Shown one piece after another: positions 1-11,640 of a DNA stretch of 64,000 nucleotides. Source of the DNA: Girardinichthys multiradiatus (lineage: Eukaryota > Chordata > Actinopteri > Cyprinodontiformes > Goodeidae); assembly GCF_021462225.1 (NCBI RefSeq), contig NC_061816.1, positions 5,823,854 to 5,887,853 on the forward strand, in the 5' to 3' direction. The position numbers were made by a program, and so were the translations under genes. Within the stretch, counting starts at the first letter, position 1; each line of letters starts with the position of its first letter. Under the pieces are notes generated by a model. That model saw only the letters and a list, made by a program, of their open reading frames with translations. It did not search any database and was not told the origin of the DNA.

Positions 1-139
1 AATTTAGAAGCACGTTTTCTGAAATAAGATTAGGCTGGAGGAAGCAGCGCTCTGTTGTGACGCTAACTGGATTTATCCTCCTGCTCCACATGTGCGTTTC
101 GGTGCAGTTCTCTGGCCACCCAGGACCATGCATTAAACC

Positions 140-720
140 ATAAACCATATATTTACATACACTGTATAATAAGACCCAGAACCTTTAAATCAGACTAAAC
201 TTTCCCTGTTTTGGGTCAGTGAGGATTACTGAAATATCTAAAAGCCAGAAACAAAAAGGCTTTTTTTCTTCAAATCAGAAATGTACATACTTCTCTTGAG
301 TTTTTGACCTTTACTCCAGTAAAACGTTTTAGGTTTTATCCCAACAAGCTTTACGCAATGGTTTGCTGGGATTTTGGCCAATTCCTCCTGACAGAACTGC
401 TGTAACTGGGTCAGGGTTCTGTGATGGCCACTCCAAAACATTGACTTTGCAACTAGTTTGGTGGAAGGCTGAGGGACACCTTCCATTTAGAAGACCATAT
501 ATCTGTCAATACCTGATCGTCTTAGCTGATGTCATGAGATGTTGCGTTAATCTTTCCACACAACGTTCTTTCCTCATGATGACATCTATAGAGAAAAGTG
601 CACCAGTCCCTCCTGCAGCAAAATACCTCCACAACATGATGCAGCCACCACCGTACTTCACAGTTGGAGAGTTCAAAAGTTTGTTGTTGCGTTAAGCAGA
701 AAGAAACCCAAGTGCACAAT
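140..720. mobile_element. Tc1/mariner-like relic in ahr1 intron 4
   Basis: It begins near TTTACATACACTGTATAATA, an end typical of fish Tc1-type elements. On the minus strand it carries a decayed transposase piece, GGGCIMLWRYFAAGGTGALF (compare [16 protein letters not shown]). Small open frames here are remnants, not host exons. The remainder of 1-888 is intronic with nothing else recognised. Confidence 0.6.
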
Positions 721-888
721 CAGGCCTGGTATTCCAGCATCGACAGACGGATAGAAAGGGATTTAGCCACTTTTAATGAACATCATGGGTAATAAAAGAA
801 TCAAGCTGTCAGTACCACACCTTGATGAACTGCAGCCTTTGAAACACATGGCCTTGTGAAATGTATGGAGTGATGAATGAGTGACTAC

Positions 889-978
889 CTGATGGAAGCC
901 GAGGTAATCCTGGATGGTGTGAGAGCAGAAGAATATGCTTCCTTCAGCCGTCACCACCAAGACGAAGCCGTTCAGAGC
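889..978 (-). CDS. ahr1: ahr1 exon 4: PAS-A core
   Basis: This is a 90-nt exon, acceptor CTCTCTGCAG and donor GTAGTC. It encodes [20 protein letters not shown] then [10 protein letters not shown]. The paralogous ahr2 exon (20978-21067) has identical length and borders. Exon 5 is not visible in 1-888. Confidence 0.95.
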
Positions 979-3900
979 CTGCAGAGAGAAAATCGTCTGC
1001 TTCATGATGCTAATGATCGTATTTGTGTTTGAAACAGTGACAGAGAGTCTAAATTAGGTACAAAACATGAACCTGATTCTCTAGATGTGGAATAATCCCA
1101 TCTTTAGGTCTGATTACTCTGAGGTTTTTGTTTTCATTCGGTGGAAAAGGCATCAGCGTAATCTATTTGCAACCTCTGATTCACCCTCTGCTTTTGTTGG
1201 CTTAAATCAGACTAGTTGGATAAAAAGCCTTGAAATAAGAGAGAAGAAATGGGCCAGCAGCGGATAAAAGAGGATAAAAAAACAAAACAAGCAACAACAG
1301 TGGAGATAAGACTTCTACCCCAGGCTGAGAGACAGGAGACGAAGAGGGGAGGAAGGAGCAGAGTGGACGTCAGGTCAGAGAGGAGCCATGTAGAGAAGGA
1401 GGAGGTCACAAATGGATGACTAACACCTCCATCGTCATCTTCATCAAGCCTCAGGGGTACTTGAGGAGGCGATGACACGGTCTCACCGATGAAGACCATG
1501 TGTACAACCTTCATGAGAACACACTCCTTATGCGATCTGACACATTTGCTCATACACTGGTTCTGATTTCTGTTTTTTTTAAACCCTTGATTTCAGAAGC
1601 ACATGAGCATCAGACAGCCTCCCCTGAGCAGCTGAATAATTTACAGGCTGGAGCAAAGAGGGTCAGAAAAACTGATTTTTACTCTTTGTTCAAATGAAAT
1701 TCACACCTGGCTTCTGCTTTTACCATTTCGAAAAGCACCAGAAACAATAATTTATTTACATTTTCCCACCTTTTCTTGCAAATTAAGACAGGAATTCGAG
1801 ACAGAAAAACAGCCATGTAGGAGATACGACAAATTGACAAAACTGGCTGTAAAAGTGGCTTAAATCAAAACGTTTCTGAATATTTCTCAGGGTCAGAATC
1901 TATCAACAGGCTGTTAGCTGGAAAATCTGCGGTAAAATTCAAAAACATGCAGCATATTCAAACTGTGACTGTGCAAAATCCACAAAAGGTATCAAAACAC
2001 AAATTCAGTCAGATGAAGCCCAACTTCCCATTAGCATCTTAAGCTTTGAATGATGTGTCTGCCGCAAAATATCACTAATATCAGTGGGGAACATTTTAAA
2101 TGTTTCCCAAATGTTAAATACATTATAAAACGTATTAGTACCTAAAATCATAACAAGCTGTTCTCGACGTAAGCACCTGTATGGGTTTCCCTAATGCTGT
2201 GGGTTTAAATATCTCTTTAATGAGAAAAACCCAACAAAAAAAATGCAGGTTTAGGGTCCAGGAGCCACGTCTCCACCGTTCACACACATAACCAGTCCAA
2301 ACCCAACAGATCTGGGATCGGTCTAGGCTCTGATGATAACAGCTAGAAAGGCTCAGTCCATGCAAACCCTCCTAGCTTTAATACGACAGGCACTAACCGG
2401 CTCTGTATAATTCATGGCTCAGTTTCTGAAATGGAACAGAGGTTGCAGACCTCCTCACTCCTCTGGGATCAATGTATTCATCAGCCAGAACTCTGCTTGA
2501 GATGTTATTTTGTTACATCTGAGAGACTGCTGCACTAGTTAGACCAAAAACTTCCAGTCTCTGCTGTTATACTCAATACAGCTGATGGCCGACTCTCTGT
2601 GTCTCCATCTAAAAGCACAAGCTATTTAGGTTCCTGCCCTGCTGTGAAGATCCGCCTCTCCTCCATTAGACCTAAAACAAGCAGACACTGATGCACAGAG
2701 CAAGGCTTTACTAAGATGTTGTTTAAGACCCTTTGGGAACAGTTTAAGCTTCAACAAGCTGAAGGATGTGATCAGGAGGAGTGCGTTGGTGGACTGGACC
2801 AACCTGAAGCAGCAGCTCGCCCTCTGATATGCTGCCGTCTGCAGGTCGCGAAGTGTCACTGCTGCTCTTGTTTTCATCGCTGCTCTTGTTGATGCCGTTG
2901 GGGGGTTGGTTTTTTAACGCCACTATAGGAGCAGACAGAAGACGAGTTACAGGCGGCGCAGGCTGAATGTTCCTTTTGGGTTTTATCTACAAAATAAGAA
3001 TGTGAATTTATGGTAGAGAAAAACTCTTTACTGCATAAAAAGAGGAGACTTTTAGCTGCTTCTATCCACAGTCGTTATGTTTCACACAATGGTTTGGCAG
3101 TAACCGGTCTCTAAAAAGCCGCAGCATTCATATTGTTTGAAAATCAAAACTCATAGTTTGCTCTGAAATTTAGGGCAATTACAAAAAAAACTATAAAGAA
3201 AACATTCAAAACACATCTTAAGTTGAGTTTCGGTGAATGTTTGGTATGGTTTAATCTTTCTAGTTTGTCTAAGACCTCAATATGACGCCAATAGAAGGTA
3301 AAATCTTTAACTTTTCATCGTCTTTGACGGCTGATTGGAAGTGAAAGGTGAAAAAAGACATGTGTCCTCATTCTTATTGAATAAAAGAAGCCAGAACATT
3401 TCAAGATGGCTCCACTCTAAAAGGGCTCCTCTGTGCCCTTTGACCTTAAACACATAACCAGCATGCTTTTGACCATGGGGACAAAATCTGGAAACAAAGA
3501 GCTTCTCTGAAACAGCAAGGAGAGACATTAATAGAAGGGGAAATCTCTGAGAATCCAGAGGGAGACAGTTGGACATTCTCTGGAACCTGACCTAGATTCA
3601 TCACAGGGATTAATACATCTGAAGCAGATGTTTTAATTTACTGTGTCTTCCACACCACATCCAGAAGGCAGCGGCAAACATGGATATGGCTTCCTCTCAC
3701 TTTGAATGCAACCAGAAAGCAAACAGTTCCTCTCGACTGTCAATAATTCAGAGCTGGAGAGGCAGAAGGGGAATTTAGCTGCTTGACATCACGATCAGAA
3801 GCCGACAAGAAGAAAAACCCGCCCGAGGCGACGGTATGGAGGATGGGAGGGGACATGTTGGCACAACGCAGGGCGACGAGCTTGCAAACATCCATTAGAA

Positions 3901-6900
3901 ACGTCACAACAGACACTGGTTAGCAGGGAAGACGCTACACACACCAGCCTGACGGAGGGAAGGAGAACACATCACTGATGAACAGCCCTCAGCGATGTGG
4001 TCTCTCCAGCTGAACACAATCTGGGCCACGGTTCATCAGCGCGAATGAGGAAAGCAGCTGTCTGAGGGGATGATGACACACAATGATGACCCAAGTAATC
4101 CGCCGCCCCCCCTCCAACGCTACGTTCACAGGGCTGCAGACTGGAATTAATTTTTTTGTTAATTTTCCTGTTAGCAAACTGCACATACAACAGGCTCAAA
4201 TATCTACATACACTCCCATTAATCTCCGTTGGCCAGTTGCACCTGGACCTCATAATATCTGCAACCATCGACAAGGTTCTGGCATCATTCGGGATGAAGG
4301 TTTGACCATTCCCCCCCCGGTAGAAATGGTATAATTCATTTAAATTAGTTGGTGTTCTAGTACAGACCCAGCTTTTAAACAGAGTTTAGGGCTTTGGGTG
4401 TGTTTTTGGGATCATTGTCCTGTTGGACGACCCAGTAGTGTTTTGGCAAGATAACAGTTTATTTGAGGTAAGGTTTAGGACTTATAAGTAGGCAGGTAGC
4501 TAGCTAGGTAGGCAAGTCCATCCATCATCCTTGGACTTGGACATTACACTACGTATTGTTCAACCCAATGAGGGCTTGGGTGCTCACAGTTATCTCAGGC
4601 GTTGGATCATTTTGGGTCTCAACAGTTTCATTCTTTAATAGCTGATTGTGACCTCACGAGAAAACCCCTGCAGCAGTTTTCTGGATACTCCTCTGCAGAC
4701 TGAAGCTTCTGATCATGCCTGATCTTTTAAGGTTGGAACCATGTCCTAACCCTGCAGCTTTCCTGGATTTTACAGAGGATACTGACTGAGAGTGGATTGT
4801 ACTTTGTTCGGGCTGTACCGTCCTCTCCTTTAAAGGCCCGTAAGCCTCCTCTGAGTGGATTATCCCCCCCGTGTTTTTATTCTTTCATCTCCTCAGCGCC
4901 CACAGTAATGGGGCCGTCTCCCTAGACCCACATTACTGTATCGCTCAGCCTTCAGGACGAGGGTCGTCTCATGGCCACAGGCGAGAAAAGGCTGAGTCGT
5001 AGTGGGCTTCTCTTGTGTCTGGATGGCAGGAGAAGAAGAGGTCGAGCAGAGTCCAGGCACTTAGATGAAAATGGGTGCTCTGACCTAATTCTGATATCGA
5101 GGGCTGGATGTGTGGTCTGGTTCAATATAAACTCTATTAAAATATTCCCCACGTAAAGAGCTGCTGTGGTTGAGAGCATTAGTAGAAGCTGTTTGCTTTG
5201 GTAAGAACGCAAATCTGTGAAAACACACTCTTTGACCCTGAAACGCTGGTTTTACCCTGCAGGGTTCAGTGAACGGGTCCAGTTTTTTAGATGTTTGAAG
5301 GTAGTAAAACTAACACATCTACTTATCCAAAATCAGTTTGCTGTGTGTGTGTGTGTGTGTGTGTGTAAGCCCTGCCTGACAAAAACAGCCTTCTGCTCGT
5401 CCTTCAGCGCCTCCTAAACAGAGCCTGAAACGGACCTCTTCGCTCTTCCAGTTCATCAGAAGAGACATTCTGCTTCCTTCTGCTGGAGGAATTCTTCAAG
5501 CTCATTTTGGATGAATTATTAACAGCCAGCAGCTGCAAATCCACACTTGGGGATGCACAATGGAGCCAAATAAAAGCTCCTATAAATAAAGACAGGAAGA
5601 GAAGGCTGGAAAATGTTCTGAGACGTCGCAGGATGAGACGTTTCAGCTAAACGGAACCAAGATGGTCCATATCTGAAATTCTGCTTCATACTAATTTTCC
5701 AACAAAAACCTGAATCTTTGTTGTTGAGCTGCAGAAACCTTCTCAGACCTTATTTCTGTCCAACAAGTTCCATCCACCATCATAGACAGGACCATCACCA
5801 GTGCACCATTGTCACTGGCAGCCAAACAACCCCACAGCATGATGCTGCCACCGCCTGACAGTTGGGGCAGGGTCTCATCCAAACATATTTTGATGACATA
5901 ATGATAATTTAGGAACATGATGATGAATGTGTGGAACGGTACAGACTTGTTTGAGATGTCCCCACATTTCTTTACCGTGTAACTGGAGTTCATGAGTTGA
6001 TCTGACAGCAAAGGACTGAGATGTTTGAGTATAAACCAGCTTGTGTCTGAGCTTGGTTCCCCACCTGAGAAGAAGCTCTTGGTCCGCAGGTAGCTGACGC
6101 TGAGCCTCAGGATGGACAGCTTGTCCAGGCTGGAGGTGACGTCCTCGGCGAAGGGCAGCAGACTGGCGAGCCGGTCCAGTTCTGAGTTCAGTCGGTCGCG
6201 GTGACGTTTGGATGGGTTGGTCTTGGTGCCCTCAGCAGGAGTGGGTTTAACTCTGGAGAAGAAGAAGTACCACGATCATCATATATTTTTTCTATTTTTT
6301 TGCACAACATGAACAGGAAGTCCATGTAGGAAAGAAATGATGTCTTCACTAACTGTGGAAAACAAAGTTAATTACAAGTTTACAGGTTAAACTATATACA
6401 GAGCCTTACATTTTGTCATGTTACCGCAAGGTTACATTCATTTTCCTGGGATTTTATGTGACAGACCAACACAAAGTAGCACACATTGAAAAACAATGGC
6501 GATCATTTGCATTTAGCCCCCCTGATGCAACACTTTGCAGAACCACTGTCTGCTGCGGGTCTTAAAGGTTTGTCTTTACCAGAACTTCAACATCTACAGA
6601 CTGAAGTGTCTGGTCCATTGTTCTTGAAAACACAGCTAAGGCTCAGTCACATTGGATGGAGAGCATCTGAACATCAGTTTTTAAGTCTTGCCACAGATTT
6701 TCAGAAAAATATGGGCCTAAACTTTGACTAGGCCATTCTAACAAGTGAATCTGCTTTGATCTAAACCCTCCTATTAGTAGGTCTGCAGTGGGTCCATCCT
6801 CTCATGTTCAAAGCTTGGGATGTTGTTATAGAGCCTAACTCTGCTTCAAACTTCTTCACAAATTTCTCCCTGACCTCTCTGCTGGGCTCCTTGGTCTTCA

Positions 6901-8076
6901 TGATGTTGGTTGTTCTCTAATGTTCTCCAAAAATGTTCTCTGAGGCCAAAAACAGAGAAGCTGCATTAATACTGAGATTAACTTACAAACAGCTGGACGT
7001 CTGAAGTTGAATGATTGGACTGGGTTTTATTTTGAGGTTTTGGAGTAAAGGAGCCAGAATGGAAAGACACAGATTTATGTTTCAAGTTTAATTTTTCTCC
7101 TCCTTCATATTCCTGTATCTGTAAAACTGATAAAATGACTTCTGAGTTAAGATATTTACAGTAAATCACTGAGCTTATGTTGAAGGGTGAAGAAGATGGA
7201 CAAAAAGATTAGACACAAAACTAATCCAAACACAGAAAAAAAAAAAAAACAGCACAAAGGAACACAAAATATCAAGAAGAGACAAAAACATTATATAACA
7301 GAGAATTCACAAAATGACCATGCAAAAATATCCCAGTGAGATGCAGAATGACGAGGAAAAATAAATAGAGAAGGAAAACAGCATATTCAATTAGACAAAA
7401 CAACAAAAGCTGCATACACAACGAAAACACCGATGGAAAAACACCACAGAAAATGGCTTGAAAGTTGAAAGTCTAGAAAATGACCACAAAGAAACTAAGA
7501 ACCCTCCCACAGGGATACAGTTTCACAACTGTCATAATCTAAGCAGAAAAAATGAAACTACACAGCCATAAAAGCCAGGCATTTGAAACAGACAACTACA
7601 AAAACAGCCACATCACACGTCCACATTGAAAAACACTCCATTAAATGATACATTTCTGATGCTTCAAACACAAAAACTCTCAAATATACGATTAAAAAAA
7701 AAAAAAACACCATCGCGACATCAGAGGAACACAGAACACCTTTCCACTGTGTGGGGCCTCCTGTGCACCGGGCATTTAATATCTCTTGATCCGCTCCTGG
7801 ATAATCTGATAAATAATGACGAGATAATTAACTGTCTGATCAGACTGCACCTCCCACCTGCTGCCCACAGGGGGAGCTATTTCCACCTCCTAAATCCAAT
7901 AATCCCATGTTTACAAACTGTCTGCCGCTGCTAAAGAGGGACGACTTAAAGTGTAACTAATACGTCTTACATGTCCAGAATTAGTGTCGGGCAGCCTTTT
8001 TTAAGCGCAGTTTTATAACTCACCCCCTTAGCGCCGGTTTCCTGCGCTTCCTCCCAGCGTACATGTTTGCGTTCAT
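889..8076 (-). CDS. ahr1: Aryl hydrocarbon receptor 1 (ahr1), exons 1-4, 3' part outside window
   Basis: This is the second AHR paralogue, same strand, about 6.5 kb downstream of the ahr2 stop codon. Coding segments are 8076-8024, 6252-6065, 2922-2804 and 978-889, giving 450 nt or 150 codons with consistent phases. They cover the N-terminus, bHLH and first half of PAS-A; PAS-B and the activation region must lie beyond the left edge. The bHLH ([34 protein letters not shown]) is much closer to mammalian AHR ([30 protein letters not shown]) than the neighbour's, hence AHR1. Expected role: cytosolic ligand receptor that partners ARNT on XREs. In many fish AHR1 is the less dioxin-responsive copy (family knowledge). 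No stop or frameshift is seen in the visible part. Confidence 0.9.
979..2803 (-). other. ahr1 intron 3
   Basis: This 1825-bp intron lies between exons 3 and 4. I see AT-rich unique-looking sequence with short open frames only; no repeat family or conserved coding signature was recognised. Confidence 0.85.
2804..2922 (-). CDS. ahr1: ahr1 exon 3: linker and start of PAS-A
   Basis: This is a 119-nt exon, acceptor TGCTCCTATAG and donor GTTGGT. It encodes [20 protein letters not shown] then [24 protein letters not shown] matches the start of human AHR exon 3, and SEGELLLQ is shared with ahr2 exon 3. Confidence 0.92.
4140..4780. mobile_element. Tc1-type nonautonomous transposon relic in ahr1 intron 2
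   Basis: It includes AAATATCTACATACACTCCC and the phrase GGGATCATTGTCCTGTTGGA, which recurs almost identically in the element at 52740-53340. No intact transposase frame remains. Confidence 0.5.
5342..5366. repeat. (TG)n microsatellite
   Basis: About 12 uninterrupted TG units in ahr1 intron 2. Confidence 0.95.
5690..6012 (-). pseudogene. Tc1/mariner transposase fragment
   Basis: On the minus strand [20 protein letters not shown] is followed by a short decayed tail. [10 protein letters not shown] is a hallmark of Tc1-like transposases near the second catalytic Asp. The fragment sits in ahr1 intron 2, in the same orientation as ahr1, and cannot encode a functional enzyme. Confidence 0.65.
6065..6252 (-). 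CDS. ahr1: ahr1 exon 2: bHLH domain
   Basis: This is a 188-nt exon, acceptor TTCTTCTTCTCCAG and donor GTGGGG. It encodes [20 protein letters not shown] followed by [20 protein letters not shown] and [20 protein letters not shown]. The frame joins exon 1 (GG + A) and exon 3 (G + TG). Confidence 0.95.
6395..7170. mobile_element. Nonautonomous DNA transposon relic in ahr1 intron 1
   Basis: It begins with GAGCCTTACATTTTGTCATG and GGGATTTTATGTGACAGACC and contains ACTTTGACTAGGCCATTCTA. The same phrases recur at 14773-15335 and 54105-54740, so these are copies of one family, probably Tc1/mariner-like. The rest of intron 1 (6253-8023) is A-rich and shows nothing further. Confidence 0.55.
8024..8076 (-). 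CDS. ahr1: ahr1 exon 1: start codon and basic N-terminus
   Basis: The minus strand reads [18 protein letters not shown] before donor GTGAGT (8023-8018). Two in-frame ATGs exist, at 8076 and 8064. A TAA stop immediately precedes the first, so 8076 is the furthest possible start. [13 protein letters not shown] parallels human MNSSSANITYASRKRRKP, which favours 8076, but both ATGs have A at -3. RKRRK is half of the bipartite nuclear localisation signal. The following residues ALRG differ from the usual VQK(T/S). Confidence 0.87.
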
Positions 8077-8600
8077 TTATAACCGGTGTACCGGAAAACT
8101 CCAACTGAACCCGTCCCAAAGAATCCGCTGGCACTCCCGGAGTTTAGATCAAAATGGGTTTTTTTTAGTTTTCACTGCGGCGATTTCACATATTCCGCCC
8201 CCCCCGGCTCCGTCAAAAACAGCGTCAAAAGTCTCTGTGCGGCGCTAATTCACTTAAACGAGGGAGAAATGAACGCAGGTAATGTTCTCTGTTTGCACTC
8301 GGTGCAGCAGTAATGTTCAAGTCAAGGAAGGTTTCTGGTGCAGTTCGCTCCCTATGTGCGCCAGATGCAGCGGTCCGCAAAACGATCTCAGCAAAACCCG
8401 GTAAAATCAGCCCGGTGAAGTTCCGTTTTCTGCCTCCGCCTGCTCCTCTTCCTCCTCTCCCAGCTCCTCCTCCACCTCCTCCGGGTTTCTCTGCTGCTCT
8501 GCGGGCCAGGGCACGCTTCCAGGGATCTGATAGGACCTCGGGAGCGCGCATGCAAGAAGCTCAAGAGTGACGTCAGAGTGAAAATAACGTTAAATTAACA
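8077..8600 (-). promoter_or_regulatory. ahr1 5' flank and probable promoter
   Basis: This is a GC- and CpG-richer segment directly upstream of the ahr1 start, with a CCT/CTCC-rich run at about 8440-8490 and several GCGC sites, in otherwise AT-rich DNA. No obvious TATA box at a standard distance was recognised. The position and composition suggest a CpG-type promoter and 5' UTR. The transcription start is unknown. Confidence 0.55.
8568..8575. promoter_or_regulatory. Perfect cAMP response element palindrome
   Basis: TGACGTCA, the full CREB/ATF consensus, lies 492 bp upstream of the ahr1 start codon at the edge of the GC-rich flank. The site is seen directly; use by ahr1 is inferred. Confidence 0.45.
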
Positions 8601-8999
8601 GTAGTAAAAAAGACCTTAAAAATGTGAGAAGCGTTGATTTAGCTCAACCCAGCCAGCATTTCTCTTATAATAAACCCGGATGATCGATGCCTTTAAAGAT
8701 ACAGCTTTATGTTCCCACATGGTGTGACATTGCAGGAGGCTTATTCTAAGTATTTATCATTTTAAAATCACACCAGCAGATAAACTTTTTAAATGAACAT
8801 TTAATAAATAGGACATTTCCCAAAGCAAAGGGCCCCAAGTGTAGACCTGGAGAGCGACCATCCTGCAGCTTTTTGATGCATCAGTTCTCCAACACGCAAC
8901 ACTGAATGCTGATGAGGGAATTCAGCCATTTTATTCAGGTGTGGTGGAGAAAGGATGCATAGAAAAGTTGCAGGATAGTAGGTCTCCAGGACTGGACTT

Positions 9000-9500
9000 G
9001 GGAACGTCTGGCATAAAGGTTCCCTAAAAATTACACAGCAGATAACATTCATACTGTTCTCTGCAGGCAAAAAAATCCTGTAACCTTCATGCACCCTTAA
9101 AGGGACATTGCCAGGAGGTTGACTACAGCTTACACTTTTTAAGGCATTTCGGGAATGTTCCCTAATGGTTCCCTGAATCCCATTTGCATCTTTTCCAGTA
9201 TGACCTTAAAAAGGCAGGGAACATTAGTTAAAGGTTCCCTGAATGCTAACGGGATCTACCACAGCGTGAAGTTTAGAAAACTCTTTTGCTAAATGTTCTA
9301 TGCAGGTTAGAAAAGCTGCAACATTTCCTGAAGGTCAACTGCAGCATCCTGTCATCTTGTGACCTTAAAGTACCAGTAAGGGAACATCTCCTAAGGTTAG
9401 CTAAAGCTTTTACAGTGTGACCTTCGGAAATTCTTCCAAAAATTGTCCTAACGGTTCCCTCTAGGTAAATTGCATCATTTCCAGAGTGCAACAGGCTTAA
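9000..9500. repeat. Degenerate minisatellite-like tract
   Basis: Decayed copies of a module built from 'tgaccttaaa', 'gggaacat' and 'ggttccctgaat' recur at irregular 55-120 bp spacing, for example GGTTCCCTGAAT near 9167 and 9232 and GGTTCCCT near 9448. It lies in the intergenic region. Confidence 0.5.
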
Positions 9501-9743
9501 ATCAAAAGCAACCGAAACTTCGCTCATCAAGGTGTCTTTGTCAATTCTGGAGGCTCGCAGTTTTAAAGCACATGGATACTCATCCTCCTATGAGCACTCC
9601 AGGTAAGATGCAAATCAACGATCCCCCCGTCCTTCCCCTGGGTCTTTAGAGTCTGTTGTTTGGTGTGAGTTGTTCACTTTGTCACCTGAATCACGATGAG
9701 ACCGCACATGTAGTTTCAATGCAGGGTTGTAGATGCTGGAAAG

Positions 9744-9781
9744 CTGAAACCGCAACCCTTCCCCTTGGGTTGCGGTTTCAG
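9744..9781. repeat. Perfect 15-bp inverted repeat (hairpin)
   Basis: Arms CTGAAACCGCAACCC and GGGTTGCGGTTTCAG are perfect complements around an 8-nt loop TTCCCCTT. No T-run follows, and no function is evident. Confidence 0.85.
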
Positions 9782-9989
9782 TTTCTCAGACGGTTTGAAA
9801 GAGGGGTGAAGGATTTAAGCATCGACTTGGATAATCTTTTCCAAAGTGACTTCTGGAAAACCTTCATGGACCGTTTTCTAAAGGTTCTGTTCGGGTTGAT
9901 TACATCGGTGGGACCTTTATGTAATCTTTAAAAAATGTGCCATGGTTCCCAAAGCCAATGTTGGGGGAATCCAAGGAAAACCCTCCATA

Positions 9990-10190
9990 ATGACCAGTAA
10001 AGAGAATTAATTTTACTAAGTAGCATGAATGTTGGGATAAACTGTGGGAGGAAGCCAGAGTGCCCAGAGAGAACCCACACATGCTTCGGGAGAACATGCA
10101 AACTCCATGCAGAAAGACCAGACTGGGATTCAAACCCAGGATCTTCTTGCTGCAAGGCAACATGGCTACCAACTGCCCCACCATGAAATT
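9990..10190 (-). mobile_element. tRNA-derived SINE-like element
   Basis: On the minus strand a tRNA-like head (GCAGTTGGTAGCCATGTTGC ... GGGTTTGAATCCC, B-box like) is followed by GCATGGAGTTTGCATGTTCT and TTCTCTCTGGGC. This arrangement is common in many fish genomes. It is diverged and unlikely to be active. Confidence 0.65.
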
Positions 10191-10789
10191 ATACTGATGT
10201 CACTGAACGCCATTTGATGTCCTTATATGTTTAGTTTAGTCACTTTTACATCTTACTACTTTTGCTTTATAACAGCAACACTTTACATTATCACCTTCGA
10301 TTGAGCAACTGGAAAACACTCCCTGCATCTCTTCTTTCCTGACAGCGTCTACGGAGGACAGAGGAACAGTTAGATGAGGCGTGGAGAATGTTAATGGAGA
10401 GTTATGGACGTCTGCTCTGGTGATTGGTATTGTTCCAGAGGAAGTAATGATCCAGCAGGAAGGCGTGAAAGAGAAGCTTAGGTCTCCTCAACGGAGCGTT
10501 AGACTGTGCAGTCTGTAGATAAAAGGCAGTCAGGTGTAAGAGCCGACCACACCAGCCAGAAGACGTCTTGTACTCAGGAAACAGCCTCACACACACAAAT
10601 ATACACACAATCCAACATCAAGGCAGATAACAGCTCAGCTGCTCTTGAGTTCTTTCTGTCATAGTTGGAAATACTGCAAAACCATTAAAGGATGAACTGG
10701 GAGCAGATAGTCCGACACTGATGAAACCACTGCATTAAAGTGGTTACATTGCCACCTAGTTGAAGCAGGAGACCATCACACTGATCAAC

Positions 10790-11640
10790 ATTTATTATCT
10801 AAACCAGAATCAGCTTTGTTGGCCAAGATTGTTGCACAAACAAAGAACTTTGGTTTCAAGCACTCAGACAATAAGTATATAAACTTTACATGTATGTGCA
10901 TGTACAGATATTTTGTTTTATATATATAAAGAAAAGAAAAACACGTGGTAGAGCAAGTAAGCTTGTTGGGGGCTGGTTCTGTACCTGTCCAGGTCCTGGA
11001 TGGAGGGAAGGTCAGCCCTGACAATCCTCTCTGCAGACTTGATTATTCGCTGCAGTTTGGACCTGTCAGACTAAATAATGGCAGTGTAGAAGATGACCAG
11101 CAGCTCCTGTGCAAATTTGCAGTTGTTGTGTTGCTGCAGAAGGTACAGTGTTTGTTGGGCCTTCTTACAACCATCTCCGGTCCAGAGAAAGGGTGGTTCC
11201 TAGGAACTGATCCACAGTAGAAGTGTTGTTGAGGATGATGAGGAAGTCCACTATCGTCTCTACAGTCTTGAGCGAGTTAGGCTCCAGATGGTTCTGACTG
11301 CACCGGTGGACCATCCGATCCACCTCATGTCTGTCTACATTGTCCTGGATCAGTCCAATTACAGTGGTGCCATCTGCAAACTTCAGGAGTTTCCCAGACA
11401 GAGGTCCACTGAGCTGCGGTCTTTTGTGTAGAGAGAGGAGTGGGGAGAGAACACACCTCTGGGGGACGCCGGTGCTGATGGTTCTTGTGCGGAAGAAGAT
11501 GCTCCCCAGCCTCACGTGCTGCTGCCAGTCCTTCAGGAAGCTGGTGGTCCACTGACAGGTGGAGGCCGGCACTCTGGGTGAGCTTCTGGTGGAGGATGTC
11601 TGGGTCGATGGTGTTGAAGGCCTCACCTCAGTAATATTTT
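10790..11640 (-). mobile_element. L2/Maui-like LINE, 3' part with decayed reverse transcriptase
   Basis: The minus strand shows TGVPQRCVLSPLLSLHKRPQ, then KFADGTTVIGLI where active elements have FADD, then after a frame change LQRIIKSAERIVRADLPSIQ. It ends in a tail containing CTTGGCCAACAAAGCTGATT, which resembles L2-type LINE 3' tails. The catalytic FADD has become FADG and frames are broken, so it is a dead 5'-truncated copy. Confidence 0.8.

Noticed and set aside
8225..8551. Gly/Arg-rich minus-strand frame upstream of ahr1
   Set aside because: It does not join ahr1 exon 1, and its composition follows from the CCT-rich GC island.
11165..11626. Possible host gene of 153 residues
   Set aside because: Its motifs (GVPQ, FADG, HRCSQNHL) and the adjacent tail identify it as a decayed L2-type LINE.
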